Source: Pieris napi
Taxonomy: Eukaryota > Arthropoda > Insecta > Lepidoptera > Pieridae
Assembly (NCBI RefSeq): GCF_905475465.1
Contig: NC_062257.1
Coordinates: forward strand, 4,650,001 to 4,714,000
Direction of reading: 5' to 3'
Length of the DNA stretch: 64,000 nucleotides
Shown in pieces: positions 54,296 to 64,000 of the stretch. Numbering within the stretch: the first letter of the stretch is position 1; every line of letters begins with the position of its first letter. Made by a program: the position numbers and the translations under genes. The notes under the pieces were generated by a model that searched no databases, was not told where the DNA came from, and worked only from the letters and a program-made list of their open reading frames with translations.

Positions 54296-55590
54296 TAATG
54301 TCTTACGGCATTTTAATATGGGGTCGGGCTGCTGACATAGAATCCATTTTTATTTTGCAAAAGAGAGCTGTCAGCGCCATTTATAATCTACGTCGTTGCG
54401 AATCTCTCAGGGAACTATTTAAAAAGATTAATATTATGACAGTACCTTGCCAATTCCTTTATGAAAATATTATGTATGTAAGAAAGAATCTACATCTTTT
54501 TAGTAAAATAAATGATAGACATAATTTTAGTACTAGAAATAAAGATAAAATAGCTCTTAAGCATCTTTCAGATTAGCCAAAAGTTCAAAATTCATTTATG
54601 GGGTACTGTGTTAAATGTTACAATAAAATACCTTGTGACATTTTAAAACTAAATAAACGAAAATTTAAATGTTTTATTAAAAGTACACTTTGTAAACAAG
54701 CATATTACAAATTAGAGGGTTATATTCAAGATAAGAATGCTTGGAAACATACTGGTCCTGCTCTATAGGACAATCATAGAGCCTGGACCATATCAAATTG
54801 GTTGCTGATTTTTTGCTTTAACATATTTTTGTTATTTTTTTTATTTATTATGCTACAAATGTAATTATTTTATTTTATCTCACACACTGTTTTCTTGTGT
54901 TTTTGAAGTTATACTTCTTTAGGCGCGTTATGAAAAATTTATGAGAGTGAAATTTTACGATGCGGGCGCACCGTGACTCAAAATTATCAGAATGAAGTTG
55001 CCCACTAACGAAATTTTTTCAAAGACATTTAGCAATGCTTTTTCACAAAGACCTATTGTTACTTAGTTAAAAGGTTATGAAACATACCTAGTTATTAAAT
55101 TGAATGAATAAAATAATAAATAATAATAATTATTAATTAATAATTGAATAATATATTAAATATTATTAACGTTTAATATGTATTATTAATTATTAAATAT
55201 TTAAAAAAAATAAAGAAAGCCAAAGAAGTATAACTTCTTACGCGCTTACATAAGTACACGCACCCTTTTTTTTATTTTTTTTTATTACTCTTTAATGTTA
55301 ATATTCTACGGTTTCGATATTTGTAAATATGTGAGGAACATGTATACTAACTTTTTTAGTATAGTATACATTCTAAGAGTACATTGTCTTCACATATAAT
55401 AATTTAACAAATGTAACAAAATATTGTAAACCTATTTTAAAAGAGTAAATGTGGAGTTTCTTGCCCATTCTTCTCCACACGAAACTACCTTTTGGAAGGG
55501 GCAACTAAAATCTTCTTTGTATTTTTTTTTGACGTTCAAAAGTGCCATTTTAGGTGGTCTAATTGAAATAAATGATTTGACTTTGATAAC
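54296..55590 (+). mobile_element. Jockey-type LINE fragment in intron 1 of H
   Basis: A 5'-truncated copy, antisense to H. The C-terminal RT region MSYGILIWGRAADIESIFIL runs to a stop at 54576 and continues beyond it (NSFMGYCVKCYNKIPCDIL) to about 54765. A long AT-rich 3' UTR ends in TTTTTTTTGACGTTCAAAAG and AATGATTTGACTTTGA. It enlarges intron 1 of H to about 1.8 kb but does not break an exon. Confidence 0.75.
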
Positions 55591-55900
55591 TGCTACTTAT
55601 TACTTACTTATTACTAGCTGCCCCCGCAATGTATTTCGCTTTTATTTAGTTTTTACTAATTCTACCTTTTTAGTAGCTTCTTACTAACATATACCTAACT
55701 ATAGAACATTTTCATACGCAACCCCATAGAGAATTTCCGAAATAAAAATTTAGTTTAGTTCACATTTTTCTCTCTATATACCTAACCTTCCTTAAAATCA
55801 AGGGAAAAATACTTAGCTAAATAATTAGCATCGTATTTTGCGAGTCACATATAAGTATATAATTTATAACAATTACTAATTAAAAGAATGAAATGCTTAC

Positions 55901-55952
55901 CAAGAGCCCCGCAAAGCACAAAACCAAGTAGGAAGTAGTTCGTCAAAGACAT
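55901..55952 (-). CDS. Gene H exon 1, signal peptide
   Basis: ATG at 55952, MSLTNYFLLGFVLCGAL, with donor GTAAGC. Joining 55952-55901, 54084-53904, 53799-53553, 53266-53105 and 52501-52349 gives 795 nt, 264 codons plus stop, uninterrupted. Predicted secreted zymogen with a 17-19 residue signal and short propeptide. In caterpillars such proteases act in the gut lumen in protein digestion (family knowledge; expression here unverified). Confidence 0.9.
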
Positions 55953-55988
55953 TTTTTTGGATGTAATTAAACTATAGAAATTCTCGAA

Positions 55989-55995
55989 TTATATA
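55989..55995 (-). promoter_or_regulatory. TATA box of gene H
   Basis: TATATAA, 43 bases before the ATG, in the family context (ATATAATTCGAGAATTTC). Confidence 0.7.
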
Positions 55996-55999
55996 CAGA

Positions 56000-58355
56000 T
56001 TTCTTAAGTAACGGTGCGTTCACAATGAGGATAAAACACAATAGCATATTTTTTATCACTTATTAGATCATAATTTTTGTATTATAATATGTGCACTTTC
56101 TAGGGGCTGCCCAGATTGTTTCAGATCACGCCATTAACTGTTTTGTATGGGCAGCTCGGACAGTATCTTTCGTTAGAATGTGAGGTGATGGCCCATGCGC
56201 CTGAGCAATAAGTTAATTGTACTGGATTTGCTTAAATAGGGAGCAATTTTCTTATCTTATATTTGATGCCATTTCACAAAGACATGCTTGATACGAGATA
56301 GTAAAGAAATGGATTTTTGATAGAATAATATACACTGTCTTTGCAATCATTTTGTAAGCATATCCACCAGACAACTATGAAGTGTTTATTATTATTTGCA
56401 ATGCATCACCCACTGGTGAAATAACTTTGATCACCTTGAGTTAGCTCAGGTAGTTTCACGCGCCTTTTCCGGTATCTATACTCGCTTGGAATCGTTCGTC
56501 AGTGCTGGAAAAATGCTTCAATACATCCGATCCCTAAATAAGGCGATAGCTCTGAATCGCCACCTCCGGAAGTGTCTAGAGGGCCACCAGATGATCAGAG
56601 ATTATCAGTACGGCTTTTGCCGTGGTCTAATGTTGAAACTCTGCTACGTGGAATTTCGGACTGAGGTAGACTATACAATACTATACAATTTCTAAAAAAA
56701 AAAATCTAAAAATTATCTGAAGATGTGCGATATAAACAAATTTAATCCCTTCACTTTTTAATGTTTGAATGGAATTTAAGATATCTTGGGTGTTGCACAT
56801 ATTGCGATCAAGGTTTTACCTATAAAAGGAGTGTGTTGGAAATTTAAGATACCTAATAATTTATTGCTCACGGCACAATACAAAATATGTTGTATACATA
56901 AGCCCTTATAATATATTTAAATTGTTCTAAAAAAACAACAGAAAGTTATAGGTATATGGTAATTATTTTTTTTATCTTTTCTAATTTCCTGCCATTTAAT
57001 TGTCTTTCTTCATTAATTTATCGGTACGTGTATTGTATTATATCTATGTAATTATTGAAATTGTTTTACTTGTAATTGGATTTTTAACTACTTTTATTTA
57101 TTAATATATTTATACGTTCTATGTGTAAGCCTAAAAAATACAAGATATTATGACATCACAAATTTAACACACACACACATTAAATTAGAACGTTAGCAAT
57201 GTATCAAGGCAAAAAATTAAACTACAAAATAAAACAATAACTAAAACTAAAAACATTTAAAATAAAATGACAATAACAAACCAATACTAAATAAAAACCT
57301 AAATATCATTAAGAGCGAGAGAGAAAAATAAATATTGTATTTGCAATAATTAGAAAGCATTAACCATATTTTTAACCTACAGAGTAATGATAAATATAAT
57401 AATAATTAAAAATGCATAAATAGAGAGTAAAATAAATGCCATTTAAACATAACTTGTGAAAAATACTTCCAACGCAGTTCTTCTACCGTAAAAAGTTGTG
57501 AGATTCATACCAGAATCAGCCCCTACTTAAAGGCAGAAGGTCCTTCAGTTATTACGTATTTAGCTAACCTAACAACATCTTATAGTGACCATAACAATAT
57601 TACAAAAGATTTGTTTTAAATAAATACAAAAATTTTCTACCATATTCTCGCAAATAAATGCTGTGCTGCCAGATTTAATACAGTAAGTGTACATTTAAGG
57701 CTGACATTTCCCTGGATTACGATACTGATGAGCGAGTGAGCCAGCTTTGGGGTCACCGGTACTATCTACCAGGCGTCAACTTAAATTTTTAATTAGTGCG
57801 TTTGAACCCCACGGCCCAATAGTAGAAAATCCAAACAATAAAATAACAGTTGGAAGATATATTTTATTTTTCCGCTTGCTCTGCGGCCGCGCCAGCTTTT
57901 TTGCTTGTCCGATGGAGGTTGGAAGGTCGTGATGCTGTCCACATATAATTGTCTATGATGCACTGCATTTGAATTTCGATTATGTTCTTTTACTTATGGA
58001 TGTGCGAATTTATTATAATGTATTTATTATAAATACAGTGTTTTCAAGAATTATTTACGTTTTAATTAATTGCTATAGCCGCTAGTCCACCCCAACAACA
58101 AGTAGCATCCCACACCAAAGCCAGTCCTATCATTCAAGGGACCAAAGACGTTTCATCCGATCAGATTCCTCTATAAGAGACTGTATGCTGTCTATCCCTA
58201 CTGTCCATTAATGTATCCAACATTATATTTAGTCTTAGTTATGGTGGGGTGCAATAAATTAGAAATAAGACGGGATGTCTCCGACACTAACCACATATTT
58301 ATATGTTCGGAGAGTTCACAGTAGCGATGTTGTGTATCTTGTATACATTATTAAT
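56000..58355. repeat. Duplicated upstream flank of H
   Basis: No gene recognised. It follows the same order as the flanks of A and C: GCAGCTCGGACAGTATCTTT region (56150), GCTTGATACGAGATAG (56285), GAGCAATAAA module (about 56865), then 57020-57250 and 57480-58350, which match other unit flanks in pieces. A plus-strand frame at 56486-56695 (RKCLEGHQMIRDYQYGFCRG) may be LINE RT debris but is too short to assign. Confidence 0.55.
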
Positions 58356-59038
58356 AGCGTTGCCAGATTTCTTTTTAGTCAAGTCGGGATTTTGGTACTT
58401 TTAAAGTGAAAAAAGCGGGATTCATTTGTCGAAAGCGGGACATAGTAAAAATCACGTTTGCGTAACAATAGACAGCGAAAATAGTCACAGGAAATGTATT
58501 TAAATCAGATTAAACCTATCGTTAAATAGTTCTTATTCATCTTTTGATTAAAAAACAAAAAAATTAAAACAAAATAGTTTTATTTATTAGAAAAATATAG
58601 CGTTTCAAATAATACTCTGAAGAGTGAGTGTTTCAAATTGCAACTTACAATAAGACAGTAATTATTTATAAGAATAACTTATTCATAATATTTCTATGAA
58701 GATATAACTTCTTTAAAAGTTTCATTTTTCTATTTAAAAAAGACGAAGAACTCTTCACAAGATAGCTGCAGATTAAACTTGATGAGTAACTCTGATTTCA
58801 TTAAATTTCGAAGCATTTCAAAAAGAAGGCGTTTTGGAAAGCAGTTTGATAGTAAGATATAAAGTTTGAAGATAATCCTGGTATTTTTTTTTGGATACTG
58901 TTGAAAGAGTTGGTACCATTATTGTGCGGTGGTGGTACACACTTCTTATTGCCATCGAGTTATTCCCGAAAAGCGGGACATTTCATTTTGATTTAAAAAT
59001 CGGGACGTCCCGCCGAAATCGGGACGTCTGGCAACGCT
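58356..59038. mobile_element. Non-autonomous hAT-like element
   Basis: 683 bp, with ends AGCGTTGCCAGA and its complement, flanked by ATTATTAA / ATTATTAT, consistent with a 7-8 bp target duplication. Related flanks at 13801 and 50310 lack it. Subterminal GCGGGACAT and TCGGGACGTC words occur in both halves. No transposase. Confidence 0.55.
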
Positions 59039-59380
59039 GATTATTATATACTTTTCGACATTATTTGTATGTACGAAAAATTGAGCTTCTTTTCAAATTA
59101 ACTCTTTTACCAAGGTTATGTTTGACGCACGCGTTCTTATAATTAATATTATTTCTATTACATATGTATATAAAAAACCTAACTATCTTCTTCAAGGCTG
59201 CCTTGATACATACAATTAGAATTTTAATTAGACATTTAAAATAAATTGGGCTAAGCAATTGTTATTTTTTTTATTAGTAAGATATGTTGTAATAATATGT
59301 GATGTTCATGTAATTTATCTTTCTTTTGTGTAATAGGAGTACACAGTTTTCTATACGTTATGGCATTTTTTTTACATAAA

Positions 59381-59658
59381 GGGTAAATGGGGGAAAGAAG
59401 AAAAATGGGTTAAGACAACAAAATGTCTGTAACACCAATTTTAACGTATTTTTATTAAGACCGCCAGTTTCTTACGTTCTAAACCACATTCGGAGGTAGC
59501 CGCCCAGAGTACGTGGAGTGCGTCAATTTGAATAATTTCTGCGTCGTGATTTTTTCGTAAAATCTTCAAGTGATTTCATCTTATCCCGTGTACTGTATGT
59601 AACTTTAATTACAAGATAGGTACGACTGTTTCATAGGAATATTAAATTATAGTTTTTG
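59381..59658 (-). mobile_element. Tigger-like element fragment
   Basis: Reverse complement of the last about 280 bases of the element at 11749-13364, including AGACCGCCAGTTTCTTACG and CGCCCAGAGTACGTGGAGTG. It is cut at 59658 by the next insertion. Confidence 0.65.
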
Positions 59659-60440
59659 ACGTGAGAACGTCTTATAATTCGATGGAGCCGGCACGCACCA
59701 AAAAACACGACTCACGCGGCGCGGCGTTATTTCTGAGGCGGCGTCCTAATTGATTACATGATCGCACGATCAAACGCATCGTACGATCGTTATTAAAGCA
59801 TTTCATGTGCTCGCACGATTACTTTCGAGGTTCAAATAGGACACTCTGATGAAATCTGTATGTTTGAACTCATCGCACGACGAGACCGCATCGTGCGATC
59901 TTCGCCAATTAGGACAACGCCTGAGGCATGCATTTAAGGCTTGAAGTGCAAGCGAGAGCGCGGAATTGACATAGTAGTAGAAATGTACAGCGGGACGGGG
60001 CGAGAACGGGCCGCGTCGCTACACGTTGTGTTATATGGGTATTCGTTGTAGTAGTCAAACAGATAGCGGGACGCGTTCCGCGTGACGGCAGCTTCGTATT
60101 CATCTGTCTATTTTTAACATGGAGACAGTTGAAAAACTAATCGAAAGTGTTCGAGCACAAGTTTTTGTATGATTTGGGCCATTTGAGCTTGAAATCAGCG
60201 GTTTGAATGCGTTGGAATGAATAGTAAGAAATCTCAAAGAGCTCGTTTCAAAATGCTCCTGAAATCACGCTGAGTGCGGCGGGTAAGGCTGACGCGACGC
60301 TTGCAGGATCATCACGTGCGCAGTGTGACATCCAGGCCCCGTCGCCGTCCCGTCGGCGCTCCGTCGCCGACCCGCCCCGTCCGCTGTTTGACCAAACCTT
60401 CAATCGTCACGATTTCCAAACGAGCACGCCAATGTGCGGC
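59659..60440 (+). mobile_element. Composite DNA-transposon region with MADF remnant
   Basis: Begins GACGTGAGAACGTCTTATAA, the reverse of the right end of the insertion at 25914-26269. A GC-rich stretch follows. Reading at 60119-60230 gives METVEKLIESVRAQVF and, one base over, FLYDLGHLSLKSAV, i.e. a frameshifted MADF domain start. MADF proteins are encoded by many PIF/Harbinger elements. The boundaries are uncertain. Confidence 0.45.
59743..59915. mobile_element. 173 bp MITE nested in the composite region
   Basis: The termini GTCCTAATTG and CAATTAGGAC are exact complements, with further subterminal inverted words (ATCGCACGAT, GCATCGTACGATCG). It sits inside the GGCGG...CGCCTGAGG sequence of the surrounding element. 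Confidence 0.6.
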
Positions 60441-60731
60441 GCTGCTGTTATAACCGTCGTCTAGGATTCATGAATTTACAATGGTGTTAAAGACTCATTT
60501 AAACTCAATTTGTTTGTATGGAAAAATAGGTTTCTTAATTATTTGCACGTTCCCAACTCGATCGACACGTCATTGTCGCGTCACGTCATGTCACACTTAT
60601 TTTAAAACAAATATCGCGAATTAATTAGAAGTAGCCGGTATAGCACTCGTCCTGCACTTGCCTGCACTTTATGTGTAAGTAAGCCTTTTTACACAGCTTT
60701 TCTTTGCATACAAACACCAAAACAGCTTTCT

Positions 60732-60767
60732 ATTGTATTCCTTGTTCATAAGAACAAGGAATACAAT
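60732..60767. repeat. Perfect 16 bp hairpin
   Basis: Stem ATTGTATTCCTTGTTC (60732-60747) and its exact complement (60752-60767) with a 4 nt loop ATAA. No U-run or gene context suggests a terminator. Probably a relic of an inverted-repeat element. Confidence 0.8.
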
Positions 60768-60839
60768 GGGAATGGGTATGCCTCCTCTTGAGGTAAAATC
60801 GGAAAAATTGGTATGAATAAATAAGGAGTCAATGCATAG

Positions 60840-61570
60840 CCTGAATCGCCAAAAACTCGTCCTTTCAAACTCAAACTCAAAATATATTCTTTATTCATGC
60901 TGGTAAACAATTAGACTTATGAATTGTCAGAAAGAAGTTAAATTAATTGTGAATTTACATTTACTACCAGTTCGCAAGTCAAGGGCGTAGAGGGGATAGG
61001 AAGAACTGGACAGAAACTTTCCGCCACTCTTCTTAATCGCCAAGTATTGTCAAACAAATTGTTTGAATTAGAGCAAATTAATCCCAAGGTTTAGGATCAT
61101 TTAAGTATTCCTCGAATATTTAAAAAGCTTTATTGATTAATTTTCGTTTAAAGAGGGCTTTGAATTTATTTAGTGATAATTCTCTAATTGCGCTTGGGAG
61201 TTTGTTGTAAAAACGAATACAATTTCCATATAAGGAGTGGTTTATCTTTTGAATCCTGGTAGGTCGTACACTCAAATTAGTTCTATTTCGCATACTGGTG
61301 AAAGTCACCAATTGTTTTAAAATCGTTTATATTTTTTTGGACATACAACAAGGCTTCAAGAATATATTGACCAGATAGTGTCATAATATTTAGTTCCTTA
61401 AACTTATTCCGTACCGACTCCCTCGGAGAAACACAACAAATACCCCGAACAGCCCGCTTCTGCAGCACAAATATGGGTTGAACCTCTGCAGCAGCACCCC
61501 ACAGTAGAATACCGTACGACATAACGCTGTGAAAGTAGCTATGATACACAATTTTAGCCGTATCCTTATC
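60840..61570 (-). mobile_element. Jockey-type LINE fragment, minus strand
   Basis: C-terminal RT region on the minus strand (KDTAKIVYHSYFHSVMSYGI, EVQPIFVLQKRAVRG; then after a break, KINHSLYGNCIRFYNKLPSA). The 3' end, in an (AAACTC)-like repeat, lies near 60872. A second LINE end (61569-62065) is inserted into its 5' side. Confidence 0.7.
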
Positions 61571-62065
61571 AGTCAAAGTCAAAGTCAAATCATTTATTTC
61601 AATTAGGCCATCTAAAATGGCACTTTTGAACGTCAAAAAAAATATATATATATAAAGAAGATTCTAGTTGCCCCTTCCAAAAGGTAGTTTCGTGTGGAGA
61701 AGAATGGGCAAGAAACTCCACACCTACTCCTTTAAAATAGGTTTACAATATTTTGTTACATTTGTTAAATAATTATATGTGAAGACAATGTACTCTTAGC
61801 ATAAACTACTAGATATACTAAAAAAGTTAGTATACATGTTCCTCACATATTTACAAATATCGAAACCGTAGAATATTAACATTAAAGAGTAATAAAAATA
61901 TTAAAAAAAACACAACAAAACAGTGTGTGAGATACAAAAAAAAAAATATTGCATTTGTACCATTATAAATAAAAAATAATAATAATAACAAAAATATGCT
62001 AAAGCAAAAAATCAGCAATCAATTTGATTTTGTCCAGGCTCTATGATTGTCCTATGGAGCAGGAC
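61569..62065 (-). mobile_element. LINE 3' UTR fragment nested upstream
   Basis: Reverse complement of the 3' UTR of the LINE in intron 1 of H: CAAATCATTTATTTCAATTA, TGGCACTTTTGAACGTC, then the ACTCCACACCTACTCC region. It starts with a (GTCAAA)n repeat at 61569-61587, the tail of this copy. Confidence 0.7.
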
Positions 62066-62164
62066 CAGTAAACATTTTTACAAACTAAAATCAAAAAGCA
62101 TTCCGTAATATGTACGTCATCTGATCCACATTGTTCAGTCCAATTTACCAATTAATAACTAAAA

Positions 62165-62363
62165 TCTACTATATAAAAATAAGTCGGGTTTTCTTCCTGA
62201 CGCTATAACTCCAGAACGCACGAACCGATTTCCACGGTTTAGCATTCGTTGGAAAGGTCTCGCAATAGCAAAGAAATTTCAACAGAAAAGCGGGATCACC
62301 AAACGAAATGTTACATAAGACGAAGCCATCTGGTGGCGAAACGGAGTTCGCCGAGTTTGCTAA
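62165..62363 (+). mobile_element. Helitron fragment
   Basis: TCTACTATATAAAAATAAG start, followed by CCAGAACGCACGAACCGATT and GGTGGCGAAACGGAGTTCGC, a very common lepidopteran Helitron sequence. The 3' end is GCTAAT where GCTAGT is expected, so it is slightly decayed. Confidence 0.65.
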
Positions 62364-62655
62364 TTTATATATATTAATGTAAAGTACATGTAACTTAACT
62401 ATCGCGAGGTTACGTAATTTAGGACAAAATAATATTTTTATTCCAATCACTACGCTTTCCTTTCATTCCAGAACTTGTTGCAATATATATTTGTAGCCTT
62501 TATGTAAATAAGCTATGGGATGTGCTATCTTGTTATAAATTACAACCCATTTTTATCTTTGTGAATTAATTTATTCCTTACAAACAACAGTAATTAATTT
62601 ATATTAACATAGAAACGCTCAAGGAATAAAACATGAAAATTTAATAAAATCTAAG

Positions 62656-63130
62656 TTAATTTACAAGATGGAATTCGATGAAGAAACACTGCTACTTGTA
62701 CTATTATTACGCAAGCGCAGGCGTAGAAGACACCGTAGTATGTGGGTGCATCCAATACTACAATCAAGAGAACATGGAAGATTGTGTTCCCAGCTTAGAG
62801 AAGACACTAAAAAGTTTTTCAACTACTTTAGAATCTCCGTGGTTTCATTTGATGAATTAGTTAGTATTTTATTTTATTTGAGGGAGTGGCGCACGGTCGG
62901 CAGCAACCGCTTATGCGGTCCGTGTATGGTGGGTTCGGCAGCTCTAAGCAGTCGACCGCACGGCGGAACTCGACCGCAGAACGACTACTCCGACCGCTCA
63001 GAAACTGGTGGTGCAGTCCGTGTATGGCGGATATAAATTTAGTATGGAAACTGCAGTTCGCCGTGCGGCGACCGCTTAGAGCAGTCGGTATCGACTGCAA
63101 CATGCGGTCCGTCTATGGCCATCGTAACTC
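62656..63130 (+). mobile_element. PIF/Harbinger element relic
   Basis: The plus-strand frame from ATG 62668 reads EETLLLVLLLRKRRRRRHRS, MWVHPILQSREHGRLCSQL, NYFRISVVSFDELVSIL, typical of the N-terminus of Harbinger nucleases (HARBI1-like). After about 70 codons it passes into a GC-richer stretch with inverted words (GCGGTCCGTGTATGG), probably the terminal region. The catalytic DDE part is missing. Confidence 0.7.
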
Positions 63131-64000
63131 GTCTTAAGTCTGTTCTGAGTGACGTCTGTTTTCTTCTTTGCTTAGTGACCTATCTTTATGTTAACACATA
63201 TCAAAATCTTATACAATATACACAAAAGAGTATGTACATTTTTAGTGCGTATCTACGATTCGCTACAAAGCCTTTTAATATGAGTTTGTAGGGTTTCACG
63301 TCGGAAAGCAAACAATGATATTACGATAAGAAGTTTTAATATTTACAAACAGGTAGCGCGTACAATTGTTACAAAAGGCGATGAGAATTGGGAACTTTCT
63401 AGGTATATATGGAGACGCCGTGACTGTATTCGTATACTAGCCAGTAGATCGTATTAATATTGAGAGGAGTTCAAAAGCTTGAATGCAATCTCACTAGTAG
63501 GGATGAAAAAAATACGATTCATAATTGAAAATAAATTATATTGGATTTTTAATCTGCCACCTCCCGTTATGTCTGGTCAATTATACCCCGGACCTCGAAC
63601 TATTAGGGATATTAGATATAGCACCTAATGATCTCGATGCATTGATTTTTTTTATTAAACATCGGAAGGATGATTGCACCAGTTAATTTCACAAAAACTC
63701 AAGTTTGAATTGATCTATAATTTAAAGTAAAATAAATTTATTCATCAAGACAACTAGAAAGACAAAAAACACTGCAAAGTGCTACTGAAAAAGCAATACA
63801 CTCAGCATCTATCAAATTTCACCTAAAATCTATTAAAACGAGATTAGATTAATTTCAATTTTGATTATTCTAAAACTTCAATTTGTGTTTGTAGTTTCTA
63901 AAGTTTATTTTTAATTTATAAAATCATGATAAAATAAAATATTTAAGGTGTTTATTTTGAAATTAATTCCATAATTAGAAAAAAATCGATAAATAAATAA
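63131..64000. other. Unassigned AT-rich end of window
   Basis: No gene, RNA or repeat that I can support. Confidence 0.4.

Noticed and set aside
59909..60103. Minus-strand 64-codon frame
   Set aside because: GC-rich transposon terminal region without coding features.
60732..60767. Perfect hairpin as a microRNA precursor or terminator
   Set aside because: A stem of 16 bp is too short for a typical animal pre-miRNA, and there is no flanking lower stem.

Overview
The window looks like nuclear DNA of a moth or butterfly. It is AT-rich and intron-bearing, and is packed with transposon families typical of Lepidoptera: tRNA-derived SINEs, CR1/Jockey-type LINEs, mariner, piggyBac, pogo/Tigger, PIF/Harbinger and short Helitrons. 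No bacterial-style operon, rRNA or tRNA gene was recognised. The host genes form one family: a tandem, partly inverted cluster of midgut-type S1A serine proteases (chymotrypsin/brachyurin-like). I call the eight loci A to H. The ancestral gene has five exons: a signal peptide exon of 52 bp, an activation-site and catalytic-His exon of 181 bp (205 bp in B and C), a catalytic-Asp exon of 247 bp, a 162 or 165 bp exon, and a catalytic-Ser exon of 153 bp.

Layout. A (minus, 358-8286) has lost exon 3 and carries a 5.8 kb LINE. B (plus, 18571-19902) and C (minus, 20920-19915) are two halves of an inverted duplication (palindrome) spanning about 15.1-22.5 kb. D (minus, 23638-31005) is a segmental duplicate of A with the same LINE. 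E (minus, 33740-35169) keeps only exons 4 and 5. F (minus, 36569-40266) has all five exons and an open frame, but its catalytic His codon has become Gln. G (46906-47665) is broken by a local inversion. H (minus, 52349-55952) is the only copy that looks fully functional (264 aa). From about 56 kb to the end I see only duplicated flank and transposon remains.

Between and inside the genes, comparison of duplicated copies gives several natural empty sites. Transposon ends can therefore be read directly: mariner (TA), piggyBac (TTAA), pogo-like (TA), PIF/Harbinger (TTA) and Helitrons (inserted between A and T with TC...CTAG ends). The order of events can be partly dated. The LINE entered intron 3 first. 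The A/D segment was duplicated later. A mariner then entered copy A, a 0.36 kb element entered copy D, and exon 3 was lost independently in each.

Together the window is a snapshot of birth-and-death evolution of digestive protease genes. Three points deserve most attention. One is the F product, a predicted catalytically impaired protease homologue. Another is the S1 pocket shared by the family, with Gly at 189 and Asp at 226 as in crab brachyurin. The third is the B/C palindrome: an intact-looking TATA box drives exons 1-2 into their own inverted copy, so any transcript could fold into a long hairpin RNA with blocks identical to H. Everything functional here is inferred from sequence. No alignment or search was run.
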